This document shows, one piece after another, positions 10,177-22,156 of a DNA stretch of 64,000 nucleotides (within the stretch, counting starts at the first letter, position 1; each line of letters opens with the position of its first letter). This stretch comes from Arthonia radiata. Lineage: Eukaryota > Ascomycota > Arthoniomycetes > Arthoniales > Arthoniaceae. Under the pieces are notes generated by a model. It made no database searches and was not told where the DNA came from. It worked only from the letters and a program-made list of their open reading frames with translations. Position numbers and translations under genes: made by a program. Location: assembly GCA_002989075.1 (NCBI GenBank), contig PSQN01000011.1:872059-936058 (forward strand), written 5' to 3'.

Positions 10177-11058
10177 GGTAACTGACTTCCACCAAAGCAG
10201 AGGGGAAACAAGGGACTACCAAGGCCTTGGGTGTGCAAAAATGCGTGCTCGTTTGATTTGACGCAGTAGGCTTGCTGTAGAGGAACGGAGCAGCGATGGG
10301 GAAAGGTGTCTCGGATGCCGCACACAATCGGAACGCCTTTTGATGAGGGTGGAGAGTTCTCAACGTCCTTGGCAAAAAAGAGATGACTTGAGTATTCATA
10401 TATGTATCATACTAGTATCATGAAAAGTGGGGTGTGTCTTGGGAGAAGCGGAGTGGAAGGTGGCATCGCGGTAGAGTACTGGAATGCAAATACATTCAAT
10501 TCGGTACCTTAGCGTTGGGTAATCACCGGACTGGCCAGTGTGACGAGAAGGTGCCTTGTCGTGCATGTCATTGTGCGCCGGAGGCTGGGGTAGTATGAAT
10601 GATCGACGCAGGGATGCTGGCTTGTTATCGCAAGCGCCATCTTCAACACTGGCTCAGCTGCCCTTTTGAGATCGACGCGCCAAGCCGGCGACTAGTTTGC
10701 AGATCTGGAAGCGAGGTAACGCGACTATCGCTGGGGTGGCTTGACAACGACCTCTGTGAATCTCTGCGCAGGAGCATGTATTTCTTCCTCAGGAGCCGGT
10801 TTATTGACGGCGATCAATTGCACCAGTCCTGCGAGGGACGAACCGATCCGGAGACGACCAACGCTGTGGACGCTGTGAACTGAATTAGTAGATATAACCT
10901 CAGAAAGCTGGAGAGTCTTTTCCCAAGGCGATTGAGTGTCAGGCACGTGGGGACCGTCGTTAGCGAGAAGTCAAAGCGCTTGCAATACTTTCCATCACCG
11001 GCATGCTCAATGAAGCTAATAAAACATCTCGAAACGGCGTCGAGGCTCAATCGCTCGT
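10177..11058. other. Intergenic region upstream of the sedolisin gene
   Basis: These 882 bp hold the sedolisin promoter and the 3' flank of ATG27. There is an AT-rich element catatatgta at about 10398-10407 and a short direct repeat (tatcat) next to it. Short open frames here have no recognisable features. Confidence 0.5.
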
Positions 11059-12168
11059 CTAGATCTGATTGTATCCGCCACGAGAATGCGTGCCTTGCAC
11101 TGTGTCGACAATCGCCCGGCCCCAGTCCTTGAGCAGATACGGAATGTCTCTTATAGTATCGCCATGCGGGAGAAGATCCCAGCCACGTGCGCCATGCCGG
11201 TTGTAATTCAGCCAGGAACCAAAGATGAGATAGGCTGCAACAAGGAGGAAAACGCTAGACATTGGTCAGCATGTGATGAGGCACAATGGACTGTTAGAAA
11301 TAGGATCACCCACATGATGACGAGCCAAGTAAAGAAACCCCACGAGCCCTCCCCACCTGTTCTGGGCTTCGCTGCCTCGCCTTCACAGGCGGATACCGTC
11401 TTCCATCTTATCCGCAAGACGTACTCTATTCCGCCCTTCTTATCGCTCACGGGTCCGTAGGAAATGAATTCGGGCTTCGATGTCTCAGAGCCTGGAGTCT
11501 CTTCTTTGTCATCGTCGCTGTCGTCCTCTTCTTTTGCAGACTCTCTCCGCCTCAGATTTAACGCCGGTGATGTATCCCCGCGTTTTTGCAACTTGTGCTG
11601 CGCATCTTTATCGCAGATGAGCGATGCGATCATCTTCGCAGGCTTTTTGTCGACTTTCCCACCATGCAGGTGTATCCGCACGCCTTCCAGGCCTTGTTCT
11701 TGATCGGCCTCGGACGACGAATCCTTGATGCGCTCGTAGCTGTCGGATAGCTGACTGCCAGTATCTGCAATGGTCCCTGCTATCGACCACGCAAACTTCA
11801 CTCCGTCTTTGGTTTCCTTTGTGTCTGGGTCGTAACCTCGCATAAACGCACACGCTGTCGCAGGTCAGCTTTTTCACGGTGTGAAGCTTAGTATAGCCGC
11901 TGCACGTACCCCAAGAGCCAAAGCGACAACCACGCTCATCCTCTTCTCGGTGATGGTGAAGGGTGTGGCACAGGTCGAAGGTGAAGGTCGTATTTGTTGG
12001 CTCGCCGGTGTCCTCCGTGTCGAGGTAATATACAGATCGTGGGCCTTTCAGTGCCTCAATATTCCAAGTGACATCGTTGGCGACCACTTTGTCGCAGTGG
12101 ACGCTTGCGGCGGTGGTCGTGAGGAGACAGGCAGTAGTGATAGCACCAGGTATCGAGAGCACGCGCAT
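11059..12168 (-). CDS. ATG27: Autophagy-related protein Atg27, type I membrane protein
   Basis: Three exons (12168-11910, 11854-11314, 11254-11059) encode 331 aa. Residues 1-22 form a signal peptide; the lumenal domain has cysteines and the lectin-like fold of the MRH type expected for Atg27 (SVYYLDTEDTGEP, TTFTFDLC, FISYGPV, RIRWKTVSACEG). One transmembrane helix lies near 260-285 (GFFTWLVIIVFLLVAAYLIFG in part), completed by the second intron. The cytosolic tail contains NYNRHGARGWDLLPHGD and ends SRGGYNQI. Atg27 cycles between Golgi, vacuole and the phagophore assembly site and promotes Atg9 movement. Phases close at both 55- and 59-nt introns, and the tail is the strongest family signature. 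Confidence 0.93.
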
Positions 12169-12719
12169 GATTACCCCTTTAGCACGAGGTCTGCTCGGGT
12201 TTGAACGAGCTCAATACTGGCCGTTGCGACAGGTGAGGATTATGGCCGCACTGATTGCCAGGATGACTCAGTTGACTCCAGGTTCAACAATCATGGTTGT
12301 TCGTGTTTCTAGCTTCAGATGCGCTTCGCGCGCCAGCTCAGTAAAAAGAGGCCTGAGATGCCTAACCTGCCTGTACTGTGCAATTAGCGTCTTGGCAGAT
12401 GTAGCCGTTGGCTGCGGGCAATAGACTGGACGAAACGCTGCGAAGCACTTGCCCGCCTCTTCGGCATCCTGCTTCTCTTGACATCCGACAGCTTCACTTC
12501 TAGCTTTTCCAGACTGTCATTTCGAAAGCTTCGTGCTCAAATTGTATCATCCATCACCGACGTCGCTCCTTTGGCACCAGTCGTGGTCGAACCTGACACC
12601 CCGCCCCTGCTGTATGCCCACTGAGGTCGCGTGGCCAGCCAAGGCCGGACTATTCGATAGTCAATTCAAGACATCGCAACGAAAGCACACGCCGCAGCCG
12701 AGGCTGGTGAGTCTCAACC
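12169..12719. other. Divergent intergenic region between ATG27 and the SSH4-like gene
   Basis: These 551 bp contain both 5' flanks. No further gene or clear motif was found. Confidence 0.5.
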
Positions 12720-14470
12720 ATGACATCGGCTGCGCCGGGCACTGGTTCGCCCTCCACAACGCTTCAGACTGTGATTAGCGCAACGGATTCGCTCGCCTCT
12801 TTACCAAGCCTACGTCCGAATAAAGTATGGGTCCAGCTACACACTGCAGACAGGACCGTATACGTCAAGGAAGATGCCAGCTTTACTGTCCAGCGGGGCA
12901 TGGGCTCCACGGGCAAAGGTATTCTCATCGGCATGTTATCAGCGTTTGGCTCGGCTTTACTCGTTGCCCTCATACTGGCTTTGGTCTACTTTTTCCGGTA
13001 TACATCTCGGGGAAGGATCCTGTTAGATCGTATGGGTCGCCCTGGAGAGTTTGATGACGAACAAGCGTTCTTGCGAGAAGAAGAAGAGGCCCTTGAGCGC
13101 ATGGACGATATATCACGATCTGACTATCTACGCGCTAAAGGTAATACAAAACAAGTGCGGTTGTGTCAAGTCTTCATCGTTAATGTTCTGTAGCTTATGC
13201 CCAAGCGAACCCCCCGGAGTCTGCTGAGACCGAGATCTCGCTCTCTCAATTCCTCGCCATACAGGAGAAAGGCGTGTCCGCATGGGAATTCGAGCCCGAG
13301 TTAGAGATCGCCAACTGCTTTGTCGAAGGTCGAACTGAGATAGAATTTTATGACTCAGAGTGCTGCGTTCAGTCGAACCTGCCGATACCGAAACAAAACG
13401 ATGTCTACTACTGGGAAGCCAAGATCTACGACAAGCCCGACACTACAACCATTAGTATTGGTGTGACTACCAAACCGTATCCACTGTTTCGCCTCCCTGG
13501 GTTTCACAAGACGTCTGTTGGCTACGAATCCCTAGGTAACCGCCGCTTCAACCAGCCGTTTCAGCCCACGACAAATTACGCCCCTCCCTACGTCAGGGGG
13601 GATGTGGTTGGGTGCGGGTATCGACCGAGGACTGGAACCGTATTCTTCACGCGCAATGGTAAGAAGCTTGACGACGTGACGCACACTCTCAAGACACAGA
13701 ATCTGTTCCCCACAGTGGGCGCCAATGGTCCCTGTAGCGTTCATGTCAATTTTGGTCAGATGGGCTTCGTCTTTATCGAAGCAAACGTAAAGAAGTGGGG
13801 CCTGGCGCCCATGACTGGCAGTCTCGCACCTCCTCCGCCGTACGGAAGTGAGGCTGGCAGCATCTTGGTGGAGAGCGGCCAACACGGCATCCCAGAAGGA
13901 CAAGGTGCACACTTTTTCAGCAACCAAGGGATTCATGGTCGCTCGCGGAGCGCCACGGTACGGCAATCACGACAACCTCCGACGAGCCCAGGACCGGAGC
14001 GCAGCCCGACTGATATCAGTCTTGCTCAGCTCGAACGGATACCCTCGAATGAGACATCACGATCAGAGTCTGATGTTGGGGAGGGTACTAGTGCTGCCGC
14101 CATTGCAAGCGGAGATGAAATGATGACAGCCGAAGAGGTCATTCGATCCGAGACTTTGAGCTGCGATCAAATTGGTGTTGAGCCGCCACCGCCGGAGTAC
14201 AAAAGCCCTGGCGGCAGTGATTCAGACAGTGATCATGCATCAACACCGCGAGCCGGCTCAACACCAGTGCAGGACGAGCCGAGACAGAGACTGATCCCTC
14301 CGCCACGGACGAGCAGCCGACACAGTCCTCAAGGCCGAAATGGCTCCCGGAATCCACCTAGCCCTCCGATCCCGAGCTACGAGGCGGCGACTGGTCGGCC
14401 GTCGTTGGATGAGCGTGCAGGATCGAGCTCCGAAAGGCGGCGGCCAGACCGACGACGGGGGACACGGTAG
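12720..14470 (+). CDS. SSH4: SSH4-like SPRY-domain ubiquitin-ligase adaptor
   Basis: Two exons (12720-13140, 13194-14470) encode 565 aa. Layout: a single transmembrane helix at about 67-93 (KGILIGMLSAFGSALLVALI), a cytosolic linker, a SPRY domain at about 180-335 (EIEFYDSECCVQSN, YYWEAKIYDKP, SIGVTTKPYPLFRLPG, GDVVGCGYRP, VFFTRNGKKL), then a Pro/Ser-rich tail. The tail carries PPPPY and PPPPEY, both PPxY sites that bind WW domains of the Rsp5/Nedd4 ligase. Ssh4 and Ear1 in yeast bring endosomal and vacuolar membrane proteins to Rsp5 for ubiquitination and degradation. The start is the first ATG giving a short lumenal segment before the helix; an upstream exon is not excluded. Confidence 0.88.
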
Positions 14471-15000
14471 GCAGAGAGGCAAGTTTGTTTTTTGGCGATT
14501 GCATAGCGTTCAGCGAGCGTGGGCGGGTGACGACGAGCATTGACACGTCTTTCGTTGAGTATATATGATGAGAGATCACGATGGGCAAAGCATTTGGATG
14601 ACGATGAAGGGCCTACGAGACACCTAGCTGCCACTCTAATACCTGATGGTCAATGAAAGAATGCCACTTGTAGACATGCGCTTTCTGTTAGCTGTCATGA
14701 TAGCTTGCGTGTGGCGTATGAGTGCGCTCGTCCAAGCAAAGCCAACGGATTGACTGCCTTTGACTGCAGGGATGACAATAAAAGGCGAATCACAAGCACT
14801 ACATCCTTGTTTGCAGACGCTATTATGCTTCAATACCGCAGATTCGAAATGAGCAATCATGATTATTGCCCAGCGGTCTTTAAAACCAAAACTAGAAGGG
14901 TATCCAGCGGATTGGTAGTGAAAGGCACTCGCAGAATCCTGTATCCGTGCATGTGCATAGCTGCTGTATCTTACAAGCCAACTGCCATACTTCTTGCTCT
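14471..15000. other. Convergent 3' intergenic region
   Basis: These 530 bp separate the stops of the SSH4-like gene and SEC63. I see no coding or RNA feature. Confidence 0.5.
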
Positions 15001-17260
15001 TCACTCCTCGTCTGTGTCGGTGTCGGTATCGGTATCTTCGTCTTCCTCCTCACTACTGCTCTCGTCTTCGTCTTCTTCCACCGCCCTCACTTTTCTCTTC
15101 TTCACCGCACCGCCCTTCATGGCTGCCATCTGTCCGGCCAAAGAGTCTACTCCCGTATTAGCGCACTGGCGATGAAGATAAGATAGCAAAGAAACGGGAC
15201 ACAACTCACCTTCCTCAGGCTCACTGACATCCTCTTCCTCAATCCGCTCATCTTCTCTCGGCTCTTCGATCCTCATCACCACCTCCGTCGCCCCATCACA
15301 TCCGATGTAACTATCACAGACGGTCCAACACGTGAAGTGATACTCTCCCACCTGTGGCGGAGCTTGAAACTGTATCCGCAAAGTTTGTACCGCAAACGTC
15401 GGCTCCGGAACCACCTCCCCATTCTCAGCTGTCTTGAAGATGGGCTTGTCGAATGTCGCAAATGTAAAAGGTGGTACTGCGACCTTCGCTTGTCGCGTGT
15501 CCGCGAGAAACACCCGCCAGCGTGGTGCATGATCCCGTGCAAAGTAGGGCGCGTGCACAAGCGGAGGCTGAATGCGGTCTTCTTCCTCAAAGACGACTTT
15601 GGAATTCCCGGTTTTTGTGTCAGTGACGGTGCGTCGTTTTGTCTTGCCTTTGAGTGCCTGCAGATCGCCTTCCTTCGGATCAGGATCCTCGAGATCGGCT
15701 GGGTTGGGCGTGGGGATGGCTTCCTGGGGTACCGTGGGCGGTATGAAACGGACTTTGAGGATAAATTGAATGAGCGAGCCTGGAGTGAGGTGGCGCTCGC
15801 CGACGACCTTGAAAAAAGCGTGTTCGATGCGCGGCGCTGGTAACGAAGAGGCGACGCGCATAGCTGTGGCGTATTGGGCGGGTGTTAGTAGAGGTAGTGA
15901 GGAGCCAATGGTAAGAGAGCGGCGTTTGGCGTCGGGGAGGCAGAGGAACGGATGAAGTGTCGCGGTGAGGCTTGGGTCGGCGGTTTGAGACTTGATGTGG
16001 TCGCAGAGAGGCGTAGTGAAGTAAGGAAGTTGGAGGAGCGGAGAGTTACTAGGCGCAGGTGGTACGGCTTGGATGAGACATTGGCTGACCCGGTAGGAAG
16101 AAAGGAGTGGGCGGATGTTGCCCCAAGCGAGGGTCATGGACTGAAAGGCTTCGTTAAGGAAAAAGCCGATCGGTGCGGCTTCAAATTTCTCTGTGGCGGT
16201 TTGTTAGCTTCCGACGGGGTATGCAATAGCAAATGGACGTACGCTCGTTTAGCATAGAATCGCTGAGCTCGACACGGTTCAAGTGCGCCCACATCAAGCT
16301 CAAGATCTTCCTTCGCTTCTCGTCGGATAACGTGAGTATCGTCTCTTGTTCTCGATCGGATAGCAGCGGCACCAAAGCGGTCTTTGCGTCTGCCTTCCGT
16401 ATCACCTTTGATTCCACCTTGCTCAAGCTTCCGTCACCGTGGTTGATATTCAACCTGCTGTCGTACTCATGCCCTGTGCTGACCGCGCTCACTACCCCAC
16501 TCTCGTCCATGCTCTCATCGTACTCCCGGAAAAGATTGCTTGCGCTCTCTGCAAGGATGCCGTCTCTCGTGGACTTTTGCGTACCATACCACCACCGACC
16601 AAGGAACCAGGGCAGTAATACGCCAAGTAGCGCCGCGTACAAGAGCAGCACGTATTTGCCGTTGCCTTCTTGTATTATGAATTGCGGTAATGCGATCCCA
16701 ATGCTGAAGCTCTGCTTGCCGTCGGGGTGACCGAACTGAATGTAGTTGTTGCGCACCTCGTCATCTGTAAGGGTTTTGTATGCTTTCACGACCTCTACCC
16801 ATGCCTCACTAATGCCTTCTGTTGTCTCATTTTTGCTGGCATCTGGTTGCCTCTTATCCGGGTGTTGTGTGATGCTGAGCTTTTTGTAATGTTTTCTTAT
16901 TTGGCTCTCACTTGCGCTGCGACTCAAGCCCAGGATTTCGTATGGATCCCAGATCTTCGGGGTGATCCTTTGAACGGTGACCATGAGATAGACCATGTAT
17001 GCCATAGTCGCCCACCCCAGCACAGACAATAATATTCGCTTCAGCTTCCGCTCGCGCCGCTTCTGTTTGGCCTTCGACCGCAGTATGAGATCTTCATGTT
17101 CAGGCGCAAAGTCTGAGGATATGCGGGAGCCTGTGCTTTCAAGTTCTTTTGAAGGTTTGAGGATGGAATAGGTGGTGGGTATCGTGAAGAGCGCGGCAAC
17201 GGTGACCACGAAGTAGGGGAAGAACTGGCCTTGCTCGTCATAGTTGTAATCGGTCGACAT
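15001..17260 (-). CDS. SEC63: ER translocation protein Sec63, J-domain membrane protein
   Basis: Three exons (17260-16243, 16190-15210, 15146-15001) encode 714 aa. The N-terminus has a lumenal/TM arrangement (FPYFVVTVAALFTIPTTYSI; a second helix LLSVLGWATMAYMVYLMV), then the J domain with WDPYEILGLSRSAS and the HPD tripeptide in ITQHPDKR. A third helix (YVLLLYAALLGVLLPWFLG) precedes the large cytosolic Brl region, and the acidic C-terminus (EEEDEDTDTDTD) matches the Sec62-binding tail. Sec63 joins Sec61 and Sec62 and recruits Kar2/BiP for post-translational import into the ER. The last intron is 63 nt, a multiple of three, and has no stop, so an unspliced reading would insert 21 residues. Splicing restores SEPEEDSLAGQMAAMKGG. 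Confidence 0.95.
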
Positions 17261-17759
17261 TATGGTATGAAAGCGCGGACATCAGCGCAGTGTGCGCCGG
17301 TCTGGAGATGGGTGTACGATGGTGGGAGCAACAGTTGTATGGGCTCAAGGCTTTGCCAGAACGCAAAAGATGTGGCCGATACGGCAATCGTGGCATATGA
17401 TTGTCATGGGGGACACGCGGTTGAAGGGGTGGGGTACGTACTGGGATGGCTGCAGTGCTGAAAGAGATCCTCGTGGAAGCGAAATTGCGCGAGTCAAGAG
17501 CGTATAAATCAGGTATTGCTTACCCTGCCCTCACTCGCTGAGAAGATATTAGCCCAAACCCCTTGCTTCCACCACCTCAACCTGATATCGACAGCTTTGT
17601 ATCGGGATCATTGTCTGACAGCTCTGAGATCAGACTCCTTGTTTCGAAGAGTTTGCGAACTCACACGCCATCCAGTAAAGTCCACTGATGCCAACGTAAA
17701 ACCGTCTCATCTTGTCTCTGCCACGCACGTGGAGTAAGTAGGAACACCAAACGACGAAA
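17261..17759. promoter_or_regulatory. Divergent promoter region of SEC63 and the kelch gene
   Basis: These 499 bp lie between two start codons on opposite strands. A tataaat element occurs near 17503. The remainder shows no gene. Confidence 0.4.
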
Positions 17760-19769
17760 ATGGCGGAAATTGCTGCAGGAGCCCTGGCAGCGGAGCAGGC
17801 TGTCACGACGACTATTGAAGGCGGTGCCGTAGCCGCTGTCGCCATCGCTCAGCCAACAATGCCTTTGAAAGCCAGCTTCGAGAGGATTGGATCTGCTCCC
17901 ACCAGCGATGCCCCGTAGGTTCTTGTTTTGACTCGGCCTTTTACCTTTGTTGTCTGCTTTCCATGAGCTGCTGTGCAAACCTTGAGACTATAATGTAGGC
18001 GCCCAAGCTTACATGTCCGCAGGGACTCGCTTGGTCGATCACACCATTCAGTGACCTACATCAACAATGATCTTTACATCTATGGAGGGCTTGTCGGCTC
18101 TTCGAAGCTTGCTGGACAAGAAATGCATGTTTTAAAGCTCACGTCAGATTCTGAAGCCACAAGCCCCAGTGAAGGCCAGACCAGTTATAAGACCATTCCG
18201 CCATTATCGTCCGCAGGAGCTGACGGCCCGCTACCACCGGCGAGGTTTGGCCACACCGCGGTTGCCCTGCCGGATGGCCCTCAGAGAAAGATCATTGCGG
18301 TCTTCGGTGGGAGCGCTGATCCGGCTGGAACGTCACCCCTTGACGAAGGCGGCCGTATCTGGCTATTCGACACAGATACCTTGCACTGGAAACATATTGA
18401 TCCCGTAGAGAAGTCTCGCAAACATCCGGGCCCACGGGTTCTGCATGCGGCAGTCGCCGGCACTGGAAGCTCGGTCATTATCCATGGTGGCAAAGACGTT
18501 TCCGGCACGAAGACTGACACCTGGCATTTCAACAGAGTACATCAGATTTGGTCCCAACTGCCTCCTCTCCCAACACCAAGTGACTCTACAGCGTCACCAG
18601 AGTCCAGTTCTCCTCCTGCTTTGACCATTGCACACGACTGCTTGTATCTGCTTACGACCGTGCATGACAATCTGTCAATGGGTTTACATCAGATCGACCT
18701 CGCAGCCGCCACTCATGTTCAAGAACAGCAGGGCGAGTCCCCTTCTGACTTTGCCTCTATCACATGGAACACCGTCACTATACCCACTAATCCACTCACT
18801 CCGTCGCCCAGCCTCAAGTTCGACGGCTCTGCGTTCGTACCCGTTTTCACAGGCCTCGGGCGTGTCTACCTTCTCCATCTCATGGGCGCGCAAACTCACT
18901 TTGCCCGCTCAAAGCCTGACCAGGAGCCTCATTACTCATCCACCATCCATGCCCTTCAGCTACCGTCAACGCTCCATTCACCCGCCAGTGCTAAAGATTC
19001 AGCCCGCGAGCACATTCCACATGCTGATAGCCACAGACTCGAGTGGCATGAGGTGGATGTCGTCCCCAAAGAAGAGGGTGCTAGCAATCCCACCTGGCTT
19101 GATACTATTGAGGCAGGCCAGCAAAATGTGCGCGCAACAATGTCGCAAGCGGCGTCTGCAGCGGGTGAGTGGATCAAAGGCCGCGCCCGTGCTGTTAGCA
19201 GCGCCACAAAGGATATGCATGTTGCAGGCGCTGATCAGCCGGAGCCGCCGCCTGTGCTTGAGGACAAGGAGAAGGAGAACGTGGCCGGCATGCGCGAGTT
19301 GTCGCTGAAGTCACCGACCCCTGAGTCGACTAGTGAAATCTCGAAAGGAGGAGCTGACAAGGATGATCTGCCACTGTCGACATCAGTTCCACATCGCATC
19401 AAGCCGGGTACGGATGCTGATGCTACGCAAGGCCGTGTGAGCGGGAAGGCGCATCCAGGTCCCAGAGCGTGGTAAGTCTCAGAGCAGCTATACGTGCCAT
19501 TAAACGGCCTTTTACGGTCCTGTGAAAAGAACCACCGCCGGCGCTCTACCCCGAGGTTCATTTCCGGACTGCTCGTTGCTGGTGTGGCTGCTGTTCAGAA
19601 ATCTTTGTACTGACATTTTGCTTGTAGGTTCGGGTGCACATCCATGGGAGAGCCGAGAATTGGCACAATGGGAAGCGGTGAGAAACCCGCGAGGGTTGCC
19701 TTATGGGGGGGAATGAATGCGAAGGGGGAGAGGGAAGGTGACGGTTGGGTTGTGACCTTGAAAGTCTAG
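17760..19769 (+). CDS. Kelch-repeat (galactose-oxidase-like beta-propeller) protein
   Basis: Three exons (17760-17914, 17999-19471, 19628-19769) encode 589 aa. Kelch signatures recur: RDSLGRSHHSVTYINNDLYIYGG, RFGHTAVALPD with IIAVFGG, RVLHAAVAGTGSSVIIHGG, and a final blade at the C-terminus. The frame seems to end at 19475 with GPRAW and a stop, but that stop overlaps a perfect donor (g|gtaagt). Splicing a 156-nt intron to the acceptor at 19627 adds 47 residues ending with VALWGGMNAKG and DGWVVTLKV, which is the expected last strand set of a propeller blade. Between blades lies a charged, low-complexity segment. Propellers of this type are protein-binding scaffolds; the partner is not evident. 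Confidence 0.82.
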
Positions 19770-20477
19770 TAGAGTTAAATGAACCACGAGGTAGGTGAAA
19801 CATTGAGAGCTTAAGCGATGTGAAGGTGCTGTTTGCTTGACCAGCTTGATGATCGCGATTCGGCGGCTTGGGTTGTCATAGACAGATTCGAGGCACTACG
19901 ATGCTTGCGCTTGCTGCTGAGCCCGAACCCTGACGCACTCGGATGCCTTGCCCGATAGTGTCCGCAAAAGCAACGTCAGAGCTGCCAGGTAAATCAGCCC
20001 GCAGGCTGGATGGATGGGAAGCGTCGAAGCGCCTTGTCAAGCAGCGCTCTCCAATGCACATCTAAATACCAGCTCCGGGTAAGATAGCAAGAATCTGCAA
20101 AGGCTGTCCACCGGTAAACTTGCTTGCCCACCACGTAGACCCCGTACGGTAGAATGACGACTCCCGCCACGACCTTTGCGGGATTTTCTCCACATGAGCG
20201 CGAGCTGAGAACGTATACATCAAAGGAGTGACTGCCGTTGATAGAAATATGCAGAGGTGCGATACTGATGGTGATGGGGAGGAAGCAGAACGCTCCGGAG
20301 GCGCTGGAAGAATGGACGCGGTTCTGACCATGGTTCGTGAGGCAAGCACGCTGTTCTGCTCGAATTCTTCCTTTAATAACATAAGACGGGAGGTGTCGCA
20401 GGCATAGTAATGTCCCTAGGTACGATACAAAAGGTGATGGGGAGAAGGGTCGACGCTCTACCGGCGTTGACAGACGG

Positions 20478-20555
20478 TCCAATACACCAGCCGATCTACT
20501 GCCTTCCGGTCTACGGTCAAAAACACCAGCCGATTCACTGCCTCCCGGTTTGCCA
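20478..20555. repeat. Short tandem duplication, unit about 39 bp, two copies
   Basis: The word acaccagccgat occurs at 20484 and again at 20523, and the flanking bases (ctgcc, ccggt) also align, giving two imperfect copies 39 bp apart. No function is visible. Confidence 0.6.
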
Positions 20556-20746
20556 AAAACCCACACTAGGGCAACAACATCGAGGGCGGAGTGGCCTTGC
20601 TACCGTTCATCCAGACGTTCTTCAACTGCGTCATCAGCGAAGGAGGATCTGATATTGGATTATCGACCGTGCAATATCCGTTCTGTCCCATCATCAAACG
20701 CCAATGCCAGTCAAATGGCACAAGATATCACTGCAGGATACCACCT

Positions 20747-20989
20747 TCAATCGTCCTTTTTCAGCCTACTGCACTCATAGCCACCCCAAGACATGAAGAT
20801 AATCATACCAAACACACATTTGACGAACTGACCTAGGTTTAGCGCCTTACTACGCCGATCAATGGACAAGAGTGACTCGGAGGTCACGCTTGGATCGTTC
20901 ACACGCGAGTGAGCCATTACCGTCGGCATCGAAGCACACAACCCTGCGCAGACGGCCACGACAAACATCACATACGCGTGGAGCTTCAT
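20747..20989 (-). CDS. Possible small secreted protein (weak candidate)
   Basis: An 80-codon frame begins MKLHAYVMFVVAVCAGLCASMP, which has the n-, h- and c-region pattern of a signal peptide. The rest is short, with two cysteines and no recognised family. The frame also contains a possible donor (ctag|gtcagt at about 20833), so the true 3' end could differ. It sits in a gene-poor stretch, where small secreted proteins are often found in fungi. It may equally be chance. Confidence 0.25.
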   Translation of the reverse strand: MKLHAYVMFVVAVCAGLCASMPTVMAHSRVNDPSVTSESLLSIDRRSKALNLGQFVKCVFGMIIFMSWGGYECSRLKKDD

Positions 20990-21414
20990 TGCCTTTGAGA
21001 TACGAGACGAGAATCAAGACGCGCAAAGTGGTCCTGTCGAGATGACGCTGGCAAGGCGAGACCCGACTGTGATGGTTGTGATGATGATGGTAATGGTGGT
21101 GATACGTCAAGCATATCGCCAGGCAATCGCATCGCCTGTGTCGGAGCAGTATCTCACCATTGATACAGTTGTGAGTGAAGCTAGACGTTACAAACCATCT
21201 GAGTAGCATCGTATCTCCGTCTTTCATAGCCTACATGCCACAGCTAGTCCAGTTGTCATCAGATCGTTTCACCATCATGTATAAGTACTCAGCTGCGAAG
21301 AATCCTCCTAGATCGGCCATGCCTGTCACAACCACCGATCCTCGAACCTCCGATCCTAAAAAGCACCGGCCCTTCATCGCAAATCACAAGTCCTTACACC
21401 ATCGATCCCAGAGT

Positions 21415-21650
21415 TGGCAATGTGTCAGGTCATTCAGGCCAGATGTGCTGGCCAGTTCAGTTCTCAGGCGGATCAGTCCGCTTCTGGGAGTCATCCGGTT
21501 CAGTTCAGGCCAGTTTTATGTCAGATATTAGGGCAATATCAGGGCAACATTTGACGGATAGTCAAACATCTGGCCAGATGAGTCAGATCAGTCCTCCTAT
21601 TTTTTTTGTCCGGGCCGATCAGGCCAGGGTCAAGAACTGATCCGTTTGAC
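21415..21650. repeat. Cluster of degenerate short motifs (GGCCAG / TCAG type)
   Basis: Words such as ggccagatg, ggccagtt, ttcagttc and gatcaggcca recur irregularly over about 235 bp. The unit does not have a fixed period, so it looks like a decayed simple-sequence region. Confidence 0.45.
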
Positions 21651-22156
21651 TCATTGCCATCTCTGATCGATCCGCAACCCACCAATCCTCAGACCATCAA
21701 TCCTCCAGCCCAACCAACCCACTAGATTGGCGACCATGTCGCTCACCGAGCATCTTCAGCAAAGTTTCCGCTGACCATACGCATTGTGCAATTCCCAGTC
21801 CTGTGGCCGCCACGACTGTTGACCATCTGAATGTTCATATGAGGCAACTGTCGGCTTTGACAACATGAACCAAGGAGGCGAAGAATATGCTGGAGGTGGA
21901 TCGGTCGGAGTGAGGCTCGATGCTTGCAGGGGTGTACGTTCGAAACCCATGCGACTCTCATTTAAAAAGAATAGCCTGCTATCATAGAGCCGTGTGTCAA
22001 GGCGTATCGGACTGCTGAGAGCTCAAGATCTATTGGCCAAACATAGATGGTGACTTTTCCTGTGGCGATCGGGCGTGCGTCGACGTGAGGTTGATAGCGA
22101 GGTTACGATTCGTCACGGTATGGTTCCGCCAATACTCGTCCTTTCTCGTTGAGCAT

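Noticed and set aside
19994-20566. 190-codon open frame on the minus strand
   Set aside because: It is partly built from a 39-bp duplication, has no domain or signal peptide, and shows no codon pattern like its neighbours.
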